Assembly (NCBI GenBank): GCA_024275635.1
Contig: JAJRYT010000104.1
Span: forward strand, 1-45,319
Source of the DNA: Chloroflexota bacterium
GTDB lineage: Bacteria; Chloroflexota; Anaerolineae; Promineifilales; Promineifilaceae
Reading direction: 5' to 3'
Length of the DNA: 45,319 nucleotides
Made by a program: the position numbers and the translations under genes. The stretch's first letter is position 1; every line of letters starts with the position of its first letter. Below, in pieces: positions 8,890 through 17,352 of the stretch. The notes under the pieces were generated by a model. It did not search any database and was not told the DNA's origin. It worked only from the letters and a program-made list of their open reading frames with translations.

Positions 8890-8918
8890 TCTATAATCCG
8901 ATGGCTAAATATAGGCAA
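8890..8918 (-). promoter_or_regulatory. Candidate sigma-70 promoter of the gyrA-like gene
   Basis: On the minus strand a TTGCCT -35 box (8913-8918) and a TATAGA -10 box (8890-8895) are separated by 17 bases, about 75 bases upstream of the start codon. Both boxes match 4 of 6 consensus positions, so support is moderate. Confidence 0.4.
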
Positions 8919-8935
8919 TTCACAGCACACTGTCA

Positions 8936-8969
8936 AACAAAAAGAGCGCAGCTACATCGCCGCGCTCTT
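8936..8969 (-). terminator. Intrinsic terminator of the suf operon
   Basis: On the minus strand AAGAGCGC (8969-8962) pairs perfectly with GCGCTCTT (8949-8942) around a 12-base loop. A T-rich run TTTTTGTTTG follows (to 8936). It lies about 60 bases after the sufU stop, so it probably ends the sufCBDSU transcript. Confidence 0.8.
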
Positions 8970-8987
8970 AATCCAACCTAAACCATT

Positions 8988-9019
8988 AAACCTACGAGGT
9001 TGGTAAACCTCGCAGGTTT
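8988..9019. repeat. Inverted repeat with AAACCTxCGAGGTT arms
   Basis: AAACCTACGAGGTT (8988-9001) and AACCTCGCAGGTTT (9006-9019) pair at 13 of 14 positions. Each arm is itself partly palindromic, like the arms of the element inserted in galT at 25242-25303. It sits between the sufU stop and the operon terminator. Confidence 0.65.
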
Positions 9020-9029
9020 CTATAACATC

Positions 9030-9434
9030 TTAATCCTGGTTCCGCATTACGTTCTTGTCGGGAATGCCGTAAGCGCCCGATTTAAGTACCTTCAACGACA
9101 AAAGGGCGCATTTCACCCGTGCCATGCTCAAGGGGACGCCAATCAGCTCCAGCAATTCCTCTTTGGGAAATGCCTTAACCTCAGCCAGCGTCTTTCCTTT
9201 GATCTCTTCGGTGAGCAATGAAGCCGACGCCTGGCTAATCGCGCAGCCATCGCCGCTCCAGGCGGCCTCAGCCACGTGTCCCTCGTCGTCCAGGCGCACG
9301 TCTATACGAATCACATCGCCGCAGAGGGGGTTGTCTTCTTCATAGGAGAAATCGTGGGGGTCCAGCTCGCCATGATTGAGCGGGCTTTCGTATAAATCAA
9401 TAATTTGTTCGCGGTAAAAACTTTCGTCGAGCAT
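9030..9434 (-). CDS. sufU: Fe-S assembly protein SufU (short form)
   Basis: Acts with the desulfurase SufS as sulfur acceptor or scaffold. Three cysteines are in the expected places: Cys38 in NPLCGD with Asp40, Cys64 in GDGCAIS, and Cys109 in RVKCALL. The lysine before the third cysteine, where IscU has histidine, is SufU-like. The 45-residue spacing between the second and third cysteines is close to IscU and lacks the insertion typical of Bacillus SufU, so this is a compact 134-residue form. It is the last gene of the suf operon, with a terminator about 60 bases downstream. An octamer repeat sits directly before the ATG and there is no clear Shine-Dalgarno sequence. Confidence 0.92.
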   Translation of the reverse strand: MLDESFYREQIIDLYESPLNHGELDPHDFSYEEDNPLCGDVIRIDVRLDDEGHVAEAAWSGDGCAISQASASLLTEEIKGKTLAEVKAFPKEELLELIGVPLSMARVKCALLSLKVLKSGAYGIPDKNVMRNQD

Positions 9435-9436
9435 GA

Positions 9437-9476
9437 TAGTTGGGTAGTCACTTAGTCTAGTAGTCGATTAGTCGGG
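9437..9476. repeat. TAGTCxxx octamer word repeat
   Basis: Five contiguous 8-base units of the form TAGTnnnn (TAGTTGGG, TAGTCACT, TAGTCTAG, TAGTCGAT, TAGTCGGG) lie between the sufS stop (9500) and the sufU ATG (9434), ending 2 bases before the start codon. Confidence 0.65.
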
Positions 9477-9499
9477 CACAATCGCCAGCTCTCCATCCA

Positions 9500-10726
9500 T
9501 TATAAACGAAAAATCTGGCGGACGCGATGTAAGCTTTCTACCAGTTTATCAACTTCGCCGGTTGTGGTGTGCAGGTAAAAGCTGGCGCGGGCAGTGGCGC
9601 TAATGCCTAGTTTTTTGTGCAGGGGCATGGCACAGTGATGCCCGGCGCGGATGGCGATGCCGTCTTTGTCTACCAGTTCGGCAATATCATGAGGATGGAC
9701 GCCTTTAATGGTGAAGGCGGCGACGCCCCCTTTTTGTGAGGCGGGCGGTCCGTAAATGGTGACGCCTGTGACTTCGCTGAGGGCTTCCAGGGCGTAGTTG
9801 GTGATGAATTGTTCGTGGGCGTGGATGTTGTCCATACCGAGGTTAGCGAGATAGTCAACGGCCGTTCCCAACCCAATCGCTTCCACAATACTCGGCGTCC
9901 CCGCCTCAAACTTCCAGGGCAGGTCATTCCAGCTCGAATGCGTCAAATGCACCCGGCGGATCATGTCCCCACCGCCCATAAACGGCGGCATCGCCTCCAA
10001 CAGTTCCCGCCTGCCGTACAAGACGCCAATCCCGGTTGGGCCGCACATTTTATGCCCGGAAAAAGTCAGAAAATCGCAATCCAACGCTTGCACATCCACC
10101 GGCATATGAGGCACACTCTGGGCGGCGTCCACCATGACCACCGCGCCAACAGCGTGCCCGGCCTCGACCAATTCTTTGACCGGGTTGATAGTGCCAAACA
10201 CATTGGACATCGCCGTGAAAGAGAACAATTTTGTCTTTTCTGTCAGCAGGTCGCCCAGGTTGGATAAGTCAAGCGTGCCGTCGGCGGCAAAGGGAACAAA
10301 TCGTAGGGCAGCCCCCTTTTCCTCGGCCAAAATTTGCCAGGGAACCAGGTTAGCGTGGTGTTCCATCTCGGTGAGCAGGATTTCGTCGCCCGCCTGGATG
10401 TTGGCGCGGCCCCAACTATAGGCGACCAGGTTGAAGCCTTCGGTAGCGTTGCGCAGCCAGACGATCTGGCTGGAATCGGGCGCGTTGATGAAGCGGGCCA
10501 CTTTTTCCCGCGCCCCTTCGTATAAATTGGTGGCGTCTTCGCTCAACTTGTGGATGCCCCGGTGGACGTTGGCATGGTGGCCCTGGTAATAATCACTCAT
10601 CGCTTGAATGACCGGCAAGGGCTTTTGCGAGGAGGCGGCGTTATCCAGATAAATGAGCGGTACGCCGGGATATGCTTCTGTGGCTAAAATGGGAAAGTCG
10701 GCTCGGATTTTGGCGATGTCTAGCAT
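9500..10726 (-). CDS. sufS: Cysteine desulfurase SufS
   Basis: PLP-dependent enzyme that takes sulfur from cysteine to leave a persulfide on its active-site cysteine, supplying Fe-S cluster assembly. The sequence opens with IRADFPIL and YLDNAASSQKP, has the HHANLVPWQ stretch, the PLP lysine in FSGHKMCGPTGIGVLYG, and the catalytic Cys365 in RAGHHCAMPLH. That arrangement is the class II (SufS) type with the cysteine on a short loop. The 408-residue length is normal. It lies fourth in the operon between sufD and sufU, the classical partner pair. A GATTGAA word repeat reaches almost to the ATG, and no ribosome binding site is evident. Confidence 0.96.
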   Translation of the reverse strand: MLDIAKIRADFPILATEAYPGVPLIYLDNAASSQKPLPVIQAMSDYYQGHHANVHRGIHKLSEDATNLYEGAREKVARFINAPDSSQIVWLRNATEGFNLVAYSWGRANIQAGDEILLTEMEHHANLVPWQILAEEKGAALRFVPFAADGTLDLSNLGDLLTEKTKLFSFTAMSNVFGTINPVKELVEAGHAVGAVVMVDAAQSVPHMPVDVQALDCDFLTFSGHKMCGPTGIGVLYGRRELLEAMPPFMGGGDMIRRVHLTHSSWNDLPWKFEAGTPSIVEAIGLGTAVDYLANLGMDNIHAHEQFITNYALEALSEVTGVTIYGPPASQKGGVAAFTIKGVHPHDIAELVDKDGIAIRAGHHCAMPLHKKLGISATARASFYLHTTTGEVDKLVESLHRVRQIFRL

Positions 10727-10728
10727 AA

Positions 10729-10783
10729 TTAAGGATTAAGGATTGAAGATTGACAGCAAGAATTATCAATCTTCAATCTTTTC
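10729..10783. repeat. GATTGAA word repeat between sufD and sufS
   Basis: GATTGAAGATTGA (10741-10753) and TCAATCTTCAATC (10766-10778) are perfect 13-bp inverted arms. With the flanking AAGGATT words they fill the whole gap between the sufD stop and the sufS ATG. Confidence 0.8.
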
Positions 10784-10789
10784 ATAACG

Positions 10790-12085
10790 TTAACCGATCT
10801 TCTCGACGATGCGGTCGAAGATACGGGTGCGAATGCCCTCGAACGGGATGCGCCGCATGAGGGGATCAAAAAAGCCTTGAACGGACATTTCAACGGCCGT
10901 TTGCCGCGGAATGCCCCGGCTCATCAGGTAGAATATCTCTTCTTCATCCAGTTTGCCAACGGCCGAGGCGTGGGTGCAGCGCACATCATCAGCCTCAATT
11001 TCCAGACCGGGAATCGAGTCGGCGCGGGCGGTTTTGTCCAGCATCAGGTTACGATTGGCCTGGAAGCCATCAATCTTTTGCGAACCGGGGCGCGCTCTGA
11101 TCATGCCCTGCCAGACGACACGGGATTTTTCGCGCAGCGCCCCTTTGTAAAGCAGGTCGCTAACAGTGTTAGAGGCATTGTGGTTTTGTTCGGTATCCAT
11201 GTCTAGATGTTGACGGCCGTTCGTGAAGAAAATACCGCTCATCCGTCCCCAACTGCCCGGCTGGTCCAACTCCAGCGTCTGGAACGCCTTCGTCAGGCGC
11301 GTGCCCATAATACTCGTCACCCAATCCAGCTTACCGTCGCGGCCAACGCGGCCCCGCTCGTGGTTGAACTGCCACACATTTGTGCCGAAATCTTGCAGCC
11401 CGGCGTAAATGAGGCTGGCATTGTCGCCCACCAGCAGTTCGACGACGCCGTTGTGCAAGCCTTGCACTTCGCCATCGGCGGAAGCGTACTCGTCCATGAA
11501 GATAGCTTCGGCCCCGGTTTCGATGACGGCGAGGGTGTGGGTGAAGGTACGGCCGTTTACTGACCATAACACCGTATGCAAAGGCGCATCCGCTCGCACA
11601 TTACGCGGTACATACAAAAACGTCCCGCCGCGCCAAAAAGCGCCGTGCAGGGCGGCAAACTTGCCCTCAGAGACGTGTACGCCCTCGGTCATGAAATATT
11701 TTTGAACGAGATCGGGATGTTGGGTGACGGCCGTGTGCATATCACAGAAAATGACACCCTGCGCCTTCAACTCATCGCTCAGATCATACCGCTTGGTCAC
11801 GCCGTCAATCTGCAGCAGATTACCGCCCGTCTTATCCTCGGTCAACTGTTCACCCAAAAACGAGGGGACTTCGGCGTCTAGCGCCGCATCACCATTGATA
11901 GAGGGGCCAAACTCATTCCAGGGCAGCAGACGCAAATTCGTGCGCCGCCATGCTTCATCCTTCGTCGTCGGCATCGGCGTATTTTCGTAAACTTCAAACG
12001 CCTTCAGCCGAAAATCCAACATCCAGTCTGGTTCGTTGAGACTGGCAGATAGTTTTTTTACTGCGTCTTTTGTAAATGTAGTCAT
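10790..12085 (-). CDS. sufD: Fe-S cluster assembly protein SufD
   Basis: Partner of SufB and SufC in the SufBC2D scaffold that builds Fe-S clusters. It has the SufBD-family beta-helix core and the conserved C-terminal stretch [23 protein letters not shown], which closely parallels the SufB sequence next to it. The chain is 431 residues with the ATG at 12085. Earlier in-frame codons translate the heptad repeat upstream (NHQSSI-type residues) and are unlikely to be protein. It lies between sufB and sufS, as is common. No strong ribosome binding site is seen, so translation may depend on coupling with sufB. Confidence 0.95.
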   Translation of the reverse strand: MTTFTKDAVKKLSASLNEPDWMLDFRLKAFEVYENTPMPTTKDEAWRRTNLRLLPWNEFGPSINGDAALDAEVPSFLGEQLTEDKTGGNLLQIDGVTKRYDLSDELKAQGVIFCDMHTAVTQHPDLVQKYFMTEGVHVSEGKFAALHGAFWRGGTFLYVPRNVRADAPLHTVLWSVNGRTFTHTLAVIETGAEAIFMDEYASADGEVQGLHNGVVELLVGDNASLIYAGLQDFGTNVWQFNHERGRVGRDGKLDWVTSIMGTRLTKAFQTLELDQPGSWGRMSGIFFTNGRQHLDMDTEQNHNASNTVSDLLYKGALREKSRVVWQGMIRARPGSQKIDGFQANRNLMLDKTARADSIPGLEIEADDVRCTHASAVGKLDEEEIFYLMSRGIPRQTAVEMSVQGFFDPLMRRIPFEGIRTRIFDRIVEKIG

Positions 12086-12090
12086 AGTTA

Positions 12091-12157
12091 AAAGATTGAT
12101 GATTGATGATTGATGATTGGCAGCCAACGCCTAATCTTCAATCATCAATCTTTAATC
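12091..12157. repeat. GATTGAT word repeat between sufB and sufD
   Basis: Arms at 12091-12111 and 12133-12153 are inverted copies matching at 20 of 21 positions, built of GATTGAT/GATTGAA words. The element reaches from 5 bases before the sufD ATG to 1 base from the sufB stop. Confidence 0.8.
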
Positions 12158-12158
12158 A

Positions 12159-13598
12159 TTACCCAATCGATCCTTCCATCTGCAGCTGAATCAGCCGGTT
12201 CATCTCAATCGCATATTCCATCGGCAGTTCTTTTACCAGCGGCTCAATGAAGCCATTGACAATCATCGAGGTCGCCATTTCTTCGGTAATACCCCGGCTC
12301 ATCAGGTAAAACAACTGCTCCTCGCCCACCTTACTCACCGACGCTTCGTGGCCGATGGTCACATCCTGCTCGTCAATCTCAATATAGGGGTAGGTGTCAG
12401 AACGGCTGCGTTCATCCAATAGGAGCGCGTCGCACACCACGTTGGACTTCACATTATACGACCCTTCCTTCACCTTGAGCAGGCCGCGATAGGAAGAACG
12501 GCCGCCATCCTTGCAAATGGATTTAGAGATGATGCGGCTGGTAGTGTTGGGGGCCAGATGGACGACCTTGCCGCCCGCGTCCTGGTGCTGCCCCTTGCCG
12601 GCGAAGGCGATAGATAAAATCTCGCCATGCGCCCCTTCGCCCTTCATAATGACCGCCGGGTACTTCATCGTGATTTTTGAGCCTAAGTTCGCATCCACCC
12701 ATTCCATCGTCGCATTTTCTTCGGCAATGGCCCGCTGCGTCACCAGGTTGTAAACGTTAGTTGACCAGTTTTGGATGGTGCTGTAACGGCAGCGCGCTCC
12801 TTTCTTGACATAAATCTCAATCACGCCGGAATGGAACGAATCAGATGAGTAAATGGGCGCGGTGCAGCCTTCGACGTAGTGAACGTAAGCGCCCTCGTCC
12901 ACGATGATGAGGGTACGCTCAAATTGGCCCATATTTTTGGCATTGATGCGGAAGTAGGCTTGCAAGGGCATGTCTACCTGCACACCGGGGGGGACGTAGA
13001 TGAAGCTGCCGCCAGACCATACGGCCGTGTTCAAAGCCGAAAATTTGTTATCGGTGTAAGGAATAATCGTATTGAAATACTCGCGCACCAGGTCGGGATG
13101 CTGCTGCACAGCGTCGTCCATCCCCAGGAAAATAACGCCCTTCTCCTCCAACTCTTTCTTGATGTTGTGATAAATCATTTCCGATTCATATTGGGCGCCT
13201 ACGCCGGAAAGGAATTTCTGCTCTGCTTCAGGAATACCCAGCTTATTAAATGTATCTTTGATGTATCCGGGCACATCTTCCCAGGAATCGCTCTGATCGT
13301 CAGTTGGTTTGATGTAGTAGTAGATGTTATCAAAATCAATTTGATGCAGGTCGGCGCCCCATTCGGGTAACGGCCGTTTCAGGTAATGTGCGTACCCCTT
13401 CAGCCGAAACTCCAGCATCCACTCCGGCTCCCCTTTCATCGCTGAGATGGAACGAACGATCCCCTCGTTCAGCCCCTTTTCTGCCTTAAACACATAATCT
13501 TCAACGTCGGAAAAGCCATACTTCTCGGCGTAATCCTGGTTCACGTCGGCGACAATCTCTTCTTCGGTTAATTCGCGTTCAATTATTTCTTCGGCCAT
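12159..13598 (-). CDS. sufB: Fe-S cluster assembly protein SufB
   Basis: Main scaffold subunit of the SufBCD complex. The 479-residue length is typical. Recognisable family stretches are [13 protein letters not shown] near the N-terminus, [21 protein letters not shown], and [20 protein letters not shown] near the C-terminus. I place the start at the ATG at 13598 ([10 protein letters not shown]), with GAGGAAG just upstream, 1 base after the sufC stop, so the two genes are tightly coupled. It is the second gene of the leftward suf operon. Confidence 0.96.
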   Translation of the reverse strand: MAEEIIERELTEEEIVADVNQDYAEKYGFSDVEDYVFKAEKGLNEGIVRSISAMKGEPEWMLEFRLKGYAHYLKRPLPEWGADLHQIDFDNIYYYIKPTDDQSDSWEDVPGYIKDTFNKLGIPEAEQKFLSGVGAQYESEMIYHNIKKELEEKGVIFLGMDDAVQQHPDLVREYFNTIIPYTDNKFSALNTAVWSGGSFIYVPPGVQVDMPLQAYFRINAKNMGQFERTLIIVDEGAYVHYVEGCTAPIYSSDSFHSGVIEIYVKKGARCRYSTIQNWSTNVYNLVTQRAIAEENATMEWVDANLGSKITMKYPAVIMKGEGAHGEILSIAFAGKGQHQDAGGKVVHLAPNTTSRIISKSICKDGGRSSYRGLLKVKEGSYNVKSNVVCDALLLDERSRSDTYPYIEIDEQDVTIGHEASVSKVGEEQLFYLMSRGITEEMATSMIVNGFIEPLVKELPMEYAIEMNRLIQLQMEGSIG

Positions 13599-13599
13599 A

Positions 13600-14382
13600 T
13601 TACACTTCCTCGGCTGCCCCGTACTTTTCGCGGATCCAATCATAACCGCTCTTTTCCAGCTTTAATGCCAGTCCGGGACCGCTGCTTTCAACAATACGGC
13701 CGTCCAACATCACATGCACATGATCCGGAGTCACATAATCAAGAATACGCTGGTAATGGGTAATCACCAACACCCCCATATTCAATTCGTCATGCAGCCG
13801 GTTAGCTCCCTCCGACACAATTCGCAAAGCGTCAATGTCCAAACCCGAATCCGTTTCATCCATGATAGCAATCTTAGGCTCCACCGTCGCCATCTGCAAA
13901 ATCTCCACCCGCTTCTTCTCGCCACCAGAGAACCCTTCATTCAAGTAACGGCCGGCAAATTTATGGTCAATCCCCAACATGTCCATTTTTTCAGTCAACA
14001 GACGACGGAAAGCCGGAATCGAAATCCCTTTACTCTCCGGATCTTTCGCCTGCCAGCGTGAGTTAATAGTCTGCCGTAAAAACTTGGCCAAAGTCACGCC
14101 AGGGACAGCCGCCGGGTATTGGAAAGCCAAAAACAGCCCGGCGCGTGAGCGTTCATCCGCTGCCAATTCCAACAAATCCTGGCCGTCAAAGATAACTTGA
14201 CCGGCTGTTACTTTATAGGCAGGATGTCCTGCCAATGTAAAAGCCAGCGTGCTTTTACCGGACCCATTCGGCCCCATCAACGCATGAACTTCCCCCTGCT
14301 TAATAAGCAGGTTTATCCCCTTCAGTATTGGCTGGTCAGCGACGCTAACATGCAAGTTTTTAATTTCAAGTGCAGCAGTCAT
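13600..14382 (-). CDS. sufC: Fe-S assembly ATPase SufC
   Basis: ABC-type ATPase that powers the SufBCD scaffold. Walker A is [10 protein letters not shown], the ABC signature is [12 protein letters not shown], and Walker B is [13 protein letters not shown], all in the usual order over 260 residues. I chose the ATG at 14382 ([12 protein letters not shown]) because the chain then matches SufC length. AGGAGA lies about 12 bases upstream, slightly far. The frame stays open further upstream but there crosses the promoter region. It is the first gene of the suf operon and faces the sufR-like regulator across a 240-bp divergent region. Confidence 0.96.
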   Translation of the reverse strand: MTAALEIKNLHVSVADQPILKGINLLIKQGEVHALMGPNGSGKSTLAFTLAGHPAYKVTAGQVIFDGQDLLELAADERSRAGLFLAFQYPAAVPGVTLAKFLRQTINSRWQAKDPESKGISIPAFRRLLTEKMDMLGIDHKFAGRYLNEGFSGGEKKRVEILQMATVEPKIAIMDETDSGLDIDALRIVSEGANRLHDELNMGVLVITHYQRILDYVTPDHVHVMLDGRIVESSGPGLALKLEKSGYDWIREKYGAAEEV

Positions 14383-14510
14383 TGTGGTAATCCATCTCCT
14401 AGAAAAATATAAAACAGGCTGGCCGCCTGTTAATCGCAAGCATGGCGCCTGCGCTGAATTAAATTGATAACGGTTACAAGCGGGTGAAGCCACCCCGTAA
14501 TCCATGCCAT

Positions 14511-14539
14511 AGTATAACATGACCCCGTATAATCGTCAA
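14511..14539 (-). promoter_or_regulatory. suf operon promoter
   Basis: On the minus strand TTGACG (14539-14534) and TATACT (14516-14511) are 17 bases apart, a near-consensus sigma-70 promoter. It lies about 130 bases upstream of the sufC start and is back to back with the promoter of the sufR-like gene. Confidence 0.75.
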
Positions 14540-14540
14540 T

Positions 14541-14562
14541 TTTTATTATAAATATGATAAAA
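14541..14562. promoter_or_regulatory. Candidate SufR operator palindrome
   Basis: TTTTATTATA (14541-14550) and TATGATAAAA (14553-14562) form a near-perfect inverted repeat (9 of 10) with a 2-base centre. It sits exactly between the -35 boxes of the two divergent promoters. Its position and symmetry suit a dimeric winged-helix repressor controlling both transcripts. It differs from the CAAC-N6-GTTG site described for cyanobacterial SufR. Function is inferred. Confidence 0.5.
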
Positions 14563-14571
14563 ATAGCGAGA

Positions 14572-14600
14572 TTGACAAAAGACTCTCGTCCTGCTATACT
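14572..14600 (+). promoter_or_regulatory. sufR promoter
   Basis: Perfect -35 TTGACA (14572-14577) and -10 TATACT (14595-14600) with a 17-base spacer. The predicted transcript starts at about 14607, which rules out the upstream ATG at 14554 and supports the GTG at 14620. Confidence 0.8.
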
Positions 14601-14619
14601 CCTACACGAGGATTTTACC

Positions 14620-15276
14620 GTGAGAACAGTCACAAGCAAAAGCAAACAAAATACGAAAGAAACGATTCTGTACGCGCTTAAATCAGCGGTTCAAGCAAAG
14701 GTAGAGGATTTGGCGGACATTGCCAATGTATCACCCGTCACCGTGCGCCACCACCTGAACACCTTACAGGCTGAAGGGTTGATTGAAGTGAACAGCATCC
14801 GGCGCAAAGTGGGACGGCCGTATTACGTATACAGTCTCAGTGAAACCGGGCATGAACTGTTCCCCCACAAGTATGTCCGCCTGACCAACCGGCTGTTAGA
14901 CGAAGTGAAATCGAGCCTGCCGCCCGAAACAGTCGTCCAACTTTTTGATGGCATTGCGCAAAAAATGTTGGCGGAACGCAAAGGTGAATTTGAACACCTT
15001 TCGTTTAACAAGCGGCTCAACTACCTCGTGTCCATGCTGTCAGAGGAAGGGTTTTTGGTGCGGATGGAGCAGGAAAACGGTCATTTTACCATCACCGAAT
15101 ATGGCTGCCCTTACCAATCTGTCAGCGAGGAACATGCGGAAATTTGCGACATGGATCAGACGCTTATGGTTACCATTTTGCAAACGCCGGTAGAGCAGCA
15201 CAGCTGTATACTCAATGGCGATGAGTGCTGCCAATTTACATTCTCAGCCAGTGCGGTTGAAACGGCCGCACCTTAA
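14620..15276 (+). CDS. sufR: SufR-like Fe-S-sensing transcriptional regulator
   Basis: Likely repressor of the suf operon that reads Fe-S status. The N-terminal winged helix (residues 10-70, VEDLADIANVSPVTVRHHL with a recognition helix, then GRPYYVYSLSETG) is DeoR/ArsR-like. The C-terminal domain has cysteines 163, 176, 196, 203 and 204, matching the cysteine-rich cluster-binding end of SufR-type proteins. The GTG start at 14620 is chosen because a consensus promoter ends at 14600 and GAGG (14608-14611) lies 8 bases upstream. It is divergent from sufC and 12 bp from a SufT-type gene. A palindrome between the promoters is a plausible operator. Confidence 0.85.
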   Translation: MRTVTSKSKQNTKETILYALKSAVQAKVEDLADIANVSPVTVRHHLNTLQAEGLIEVNSIRRKVGRPYYVYSLSETGHELFPHKYVRLTNRLLDEVKSSLPPETVVQLFDGIAQKMLAERKGEFEHLSFNKRLNYLVSMLSEEGFLVRMEQENGHFTITEYGCPYQSVSEEHAEICDMDQTLMVTILQTPVEQHSCILNGDECCQFTFSASAVETAAP

Positions 15277-15288
15277 GGATTTTCACTA

Positions 15289-15594
15289 ATGGTCGTCAGC
15301 AAAGAAGAAGAACTTCTCGAATCACTCCGTACCGTCATTGATCCCGAAATCGGGCTGAACGTCGTCGAACTTGGTCTCATCCGCAGCCTGGAACTAGACC
15401 AGGAAGCCGACAGCGCCAACATTACCATGATACTCACAACGCCGTTCTGCCCTTATGGCCCGCAGCTCATCGGGCAGGTCAAAATGGTCGGGGATCAGGT
15501 CATGAAAGGCGGTACGGCCGTGGAGATAGGCACCGAGCTTTGGGATCCTTCCATGATGGAAGAGGGCGCCGGCGGGGATTGGGGCCTGTTTTAA
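15289..15594 (+). CDS. sufT: SufT/MIP18-family (DUF59) Fe-S assembly factor
   Basis: Short 101-residue protein of the MIP18/PaaD-like family, involved in maturation or carriage of Fe-S clusters. The family signature is visible: VIDPEIGLNVVELGLI, then TTPFCPYGPQL with the conserved cysteine, and WDPSMM near the end. The start codon follows the sufR stop by 12 bp with AAGGA upstream, so the two form one small operon divergent from sufCBDSU. The context supports a role as an accessory factor. The symbol is by analogy only, since SufT proteins vary. Confidence 0.83.
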   Translation: MVVSKEEELLESLRTVIDPEIGLNVVELGLIRSLELDQEADSANITMILTTPFCPYGPQLIGQVKMVGDQVMKGGTAVEIGTELWDPSMMEEGAGGDWGLF

Positions 15595-15620
15595 CGACAA
15601 AACACAGTAGTCGTCAACAA

Positions 15621-17114
15621 TTAATCCACAGCGAATAACCAGACCTCAGCCCCCAGAAATTGCTCATGCGAGATCGTCGTCATATTTTGCTGCAAATGAG
15701 CCATAAATCCTGGCGCGGGCGTTTTATGGGCTGAAATGTACCATAAGGCGGCCGGCTGCCCCGTGGCAACGGCCGTTACCACTGTCTCCCAGTCCGATTC
15801 TTCACCGGCGATATAAGTTACCCGGTACGTCGATCCGTGTCTTTCCAGATAGTAATTTAGGTAATCGGGGAACCACACATAACCGATGACAATGGCATTC
15901 GGGTAAAGGTTTTCTCGTGCGGCAATAAAAGCGGTCGCCTCACGAAACTGTTCCTTCTGCGGCGTCGTATAATACTGTTTCACAAAAATCAGATGAGTCA
16001 GCAAAAACAACAGAAGCAGGATAACAACTGCTTTCTGGCAGCGCGGCTTAAATGGAACCAAGACCAACCACCGCGCCCATAACAAATAAACGGCCGGCAA
16101 TGCGATAATGAGGTTGCGGTTCACCAACAAGGGCGTATAGGTAATTGACAGCACGTAAGCGCCCAGAAAAGGGACGCTCAACCAAAGTACGAGAACCGCA
16201 TCAGGGTCAAGCAGGCGGGCTGACCAAACTTTGGGGCGCATATTAACGTTAAGCAGATAGTAAACGCCCACCCACGCCAGAGCGACAAGTGTTAACGAGC
16301 CAAAGACAGCGATGTCATTGAACGCAAATTTAAGGAAAGAGGAGAAAGCGGTCACACGAGGGCGCGGAATCCACGAAGCCCTTTCCGGCTGTGCCGCCTG
16401 GTTGAGCACAGCCGACAGCCAGGGCAAATAAGCAATCAGCGGCAGCGCATACAGCCCCAGTAACCCCGGCCAAACGCGCCGCTCTTTTATAAATATCAAT
16501 GCCGCCCACAAAGCTTGCAAAACGATGAAGTACAGGCCAAAGTAATGGAGGTAGGCAGTGATGACGGCCGTCGCCGCATAAACCGCTCTCACCCCCAACG
16601 AAGGCTTCTCGCCGCGCTGCCAGCCCCGCATAATGCCCAGCCACAAATAAGCCGACAACGCGGAAAATAAAAACAGTAATGAATACGCGCGCGCTTCCTG
16701 GCTGTAATATATCGGCGCCCAGGAAACGGCCGTTAACCCCGCCGCAATTAATCCTTCCTTCTCTGAATAAAGCGCCCGCCCAATTAGATAAATGACAACG
16801 ACAACCAGCGCCCCGGCAACGGCCGACGGAAATCGTAAAATGACCTCCGTCTCACCCACCCACTGCTCCAGAAAATACACCAACGCCTGGTAACCCGGCG
16901 GATGCACATCCGGGAGGACGCCCTCTTGTATCGTCTGCGCCAGAGTTGGATAGCTGCTGCGCCGCCAACTGGACAGTTCATCATTCCAAAAAGACTGCGT
17001 ATCCAGGCCATAAAAACGCAGTCCGGCGCCGGCCAGCACGATAATCAGCAAAACGAAAAGATTCTTTTTGGCGGCGTCTCGCCAATTAACCCATGTCAAC
17101 GGAGATATGTCCAT
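15621..17114 (-). CDS. GT39-like membrane glycosyltransferase
   Basis: Multi-pass membrane protein with features of the ArnT/PMT (GT39, GT-C fold) group, which transfers sugars from polyprenyl-phosphate donors on the outer face of the membrane. The acidic motif is in FWNDELSSWRR after the first membrane helix, followed by DVHPPGYQALVYFLEQ and YYSQEARAYSLLFL, which is the usual order. About ten hydrophobic segments follow. I chose the ATG at 17114; TTG and GTG codons upstream (17147, 17123) are alternatives. It stands alone, with its stop 26 bp from the convergent SufT-type gene. The acceptor is unknown. The 200-base gap upstream (17115-17318) shows no further gene. Confidence 0.75.
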   Translation of the reverse strand: MDISPLTWVNWRDAAKKNLFVLLIIVLAGAGLRFYGLDTQSFWNDELSSWRRSSYPTLAQTIQEGVLPDVHPPGYQALVYFLEQWVGETEVILRFPSAVAGALVVVVIYLIGRALYSEKEGLIAAGLTAVSWAPIYYSQEARAYSLLFLFSALSAYLWLGIMRGWQRGEKPSLGVRAVYAATAVITAYLHYFGLYFIVLQALWAALIFIKERRVWPGLLGLYALPLIAYLPWLSAVLNQAAQPERASWIPRPRVTAFSSFLKFAFNDIAVFGSLTLVALAWVGVYYLLNVNMRPKVWSARLLDPDAVLVLWLSVPFLGAYVLSITYTPLLVNRNLIIALPAVYLLWARWLVLVPFKPRCQKAVVILLLLFLLTHLIFVKQYYTTPQKEQFREATAFIAARENLYPNAIVIGYVWFPDYLNYYLERHGSTYRVTYIAGEESDWETVVTAVATGQPAALWYISAHKTPAPGFMAHLQQNMTTISHEQFLGAEVWLFAVD

Positions 17115-17318
17115 ACGGTTCACCGATTCCCCACAACCCAACAGCAAGTGAATGACAGGCGACTTCTCAAGGCCACAGTTTACAGGAAACGGCTTACAAA
17201 AACGATTACCAGTGCGTCACGTTCAAGTGATACGCTTACGTAAAAGCCAGAATTGCCAGGCGCTGTTCAGGCGATTTTGACCATCATGCCCCGGAGAAAG
17301 CGCCCGCCGCCCGCATGA

Positions 17319-17346
17319 TTGCTATTCGTAGTTGACCGTTTATAAT
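17319..17346 (+). promoter_or_regulatory. Promoter giving a leaderless subtilase transcript
   Basis: A perfect -10 TATAAT (17341-17346) is followed by only six bases before the ATG at 17353, so transcription should start at or next to the start codon. A weak -35 TTGCTA (17319-17324) lies 16 bases upstream. No ribosome binding site is present. Confidence 0.55.
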
Positions 17347-17352
17347 GACTCT

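Noticed and set aside
14554-14619. Upstream ATG extending the SufR-like protein by 22 residues
   Set aside because: The extension covers the consensus -35 and -10 boxes, so it would not be transcribed; the GTG at 14620 has a proper ribosome binding site.
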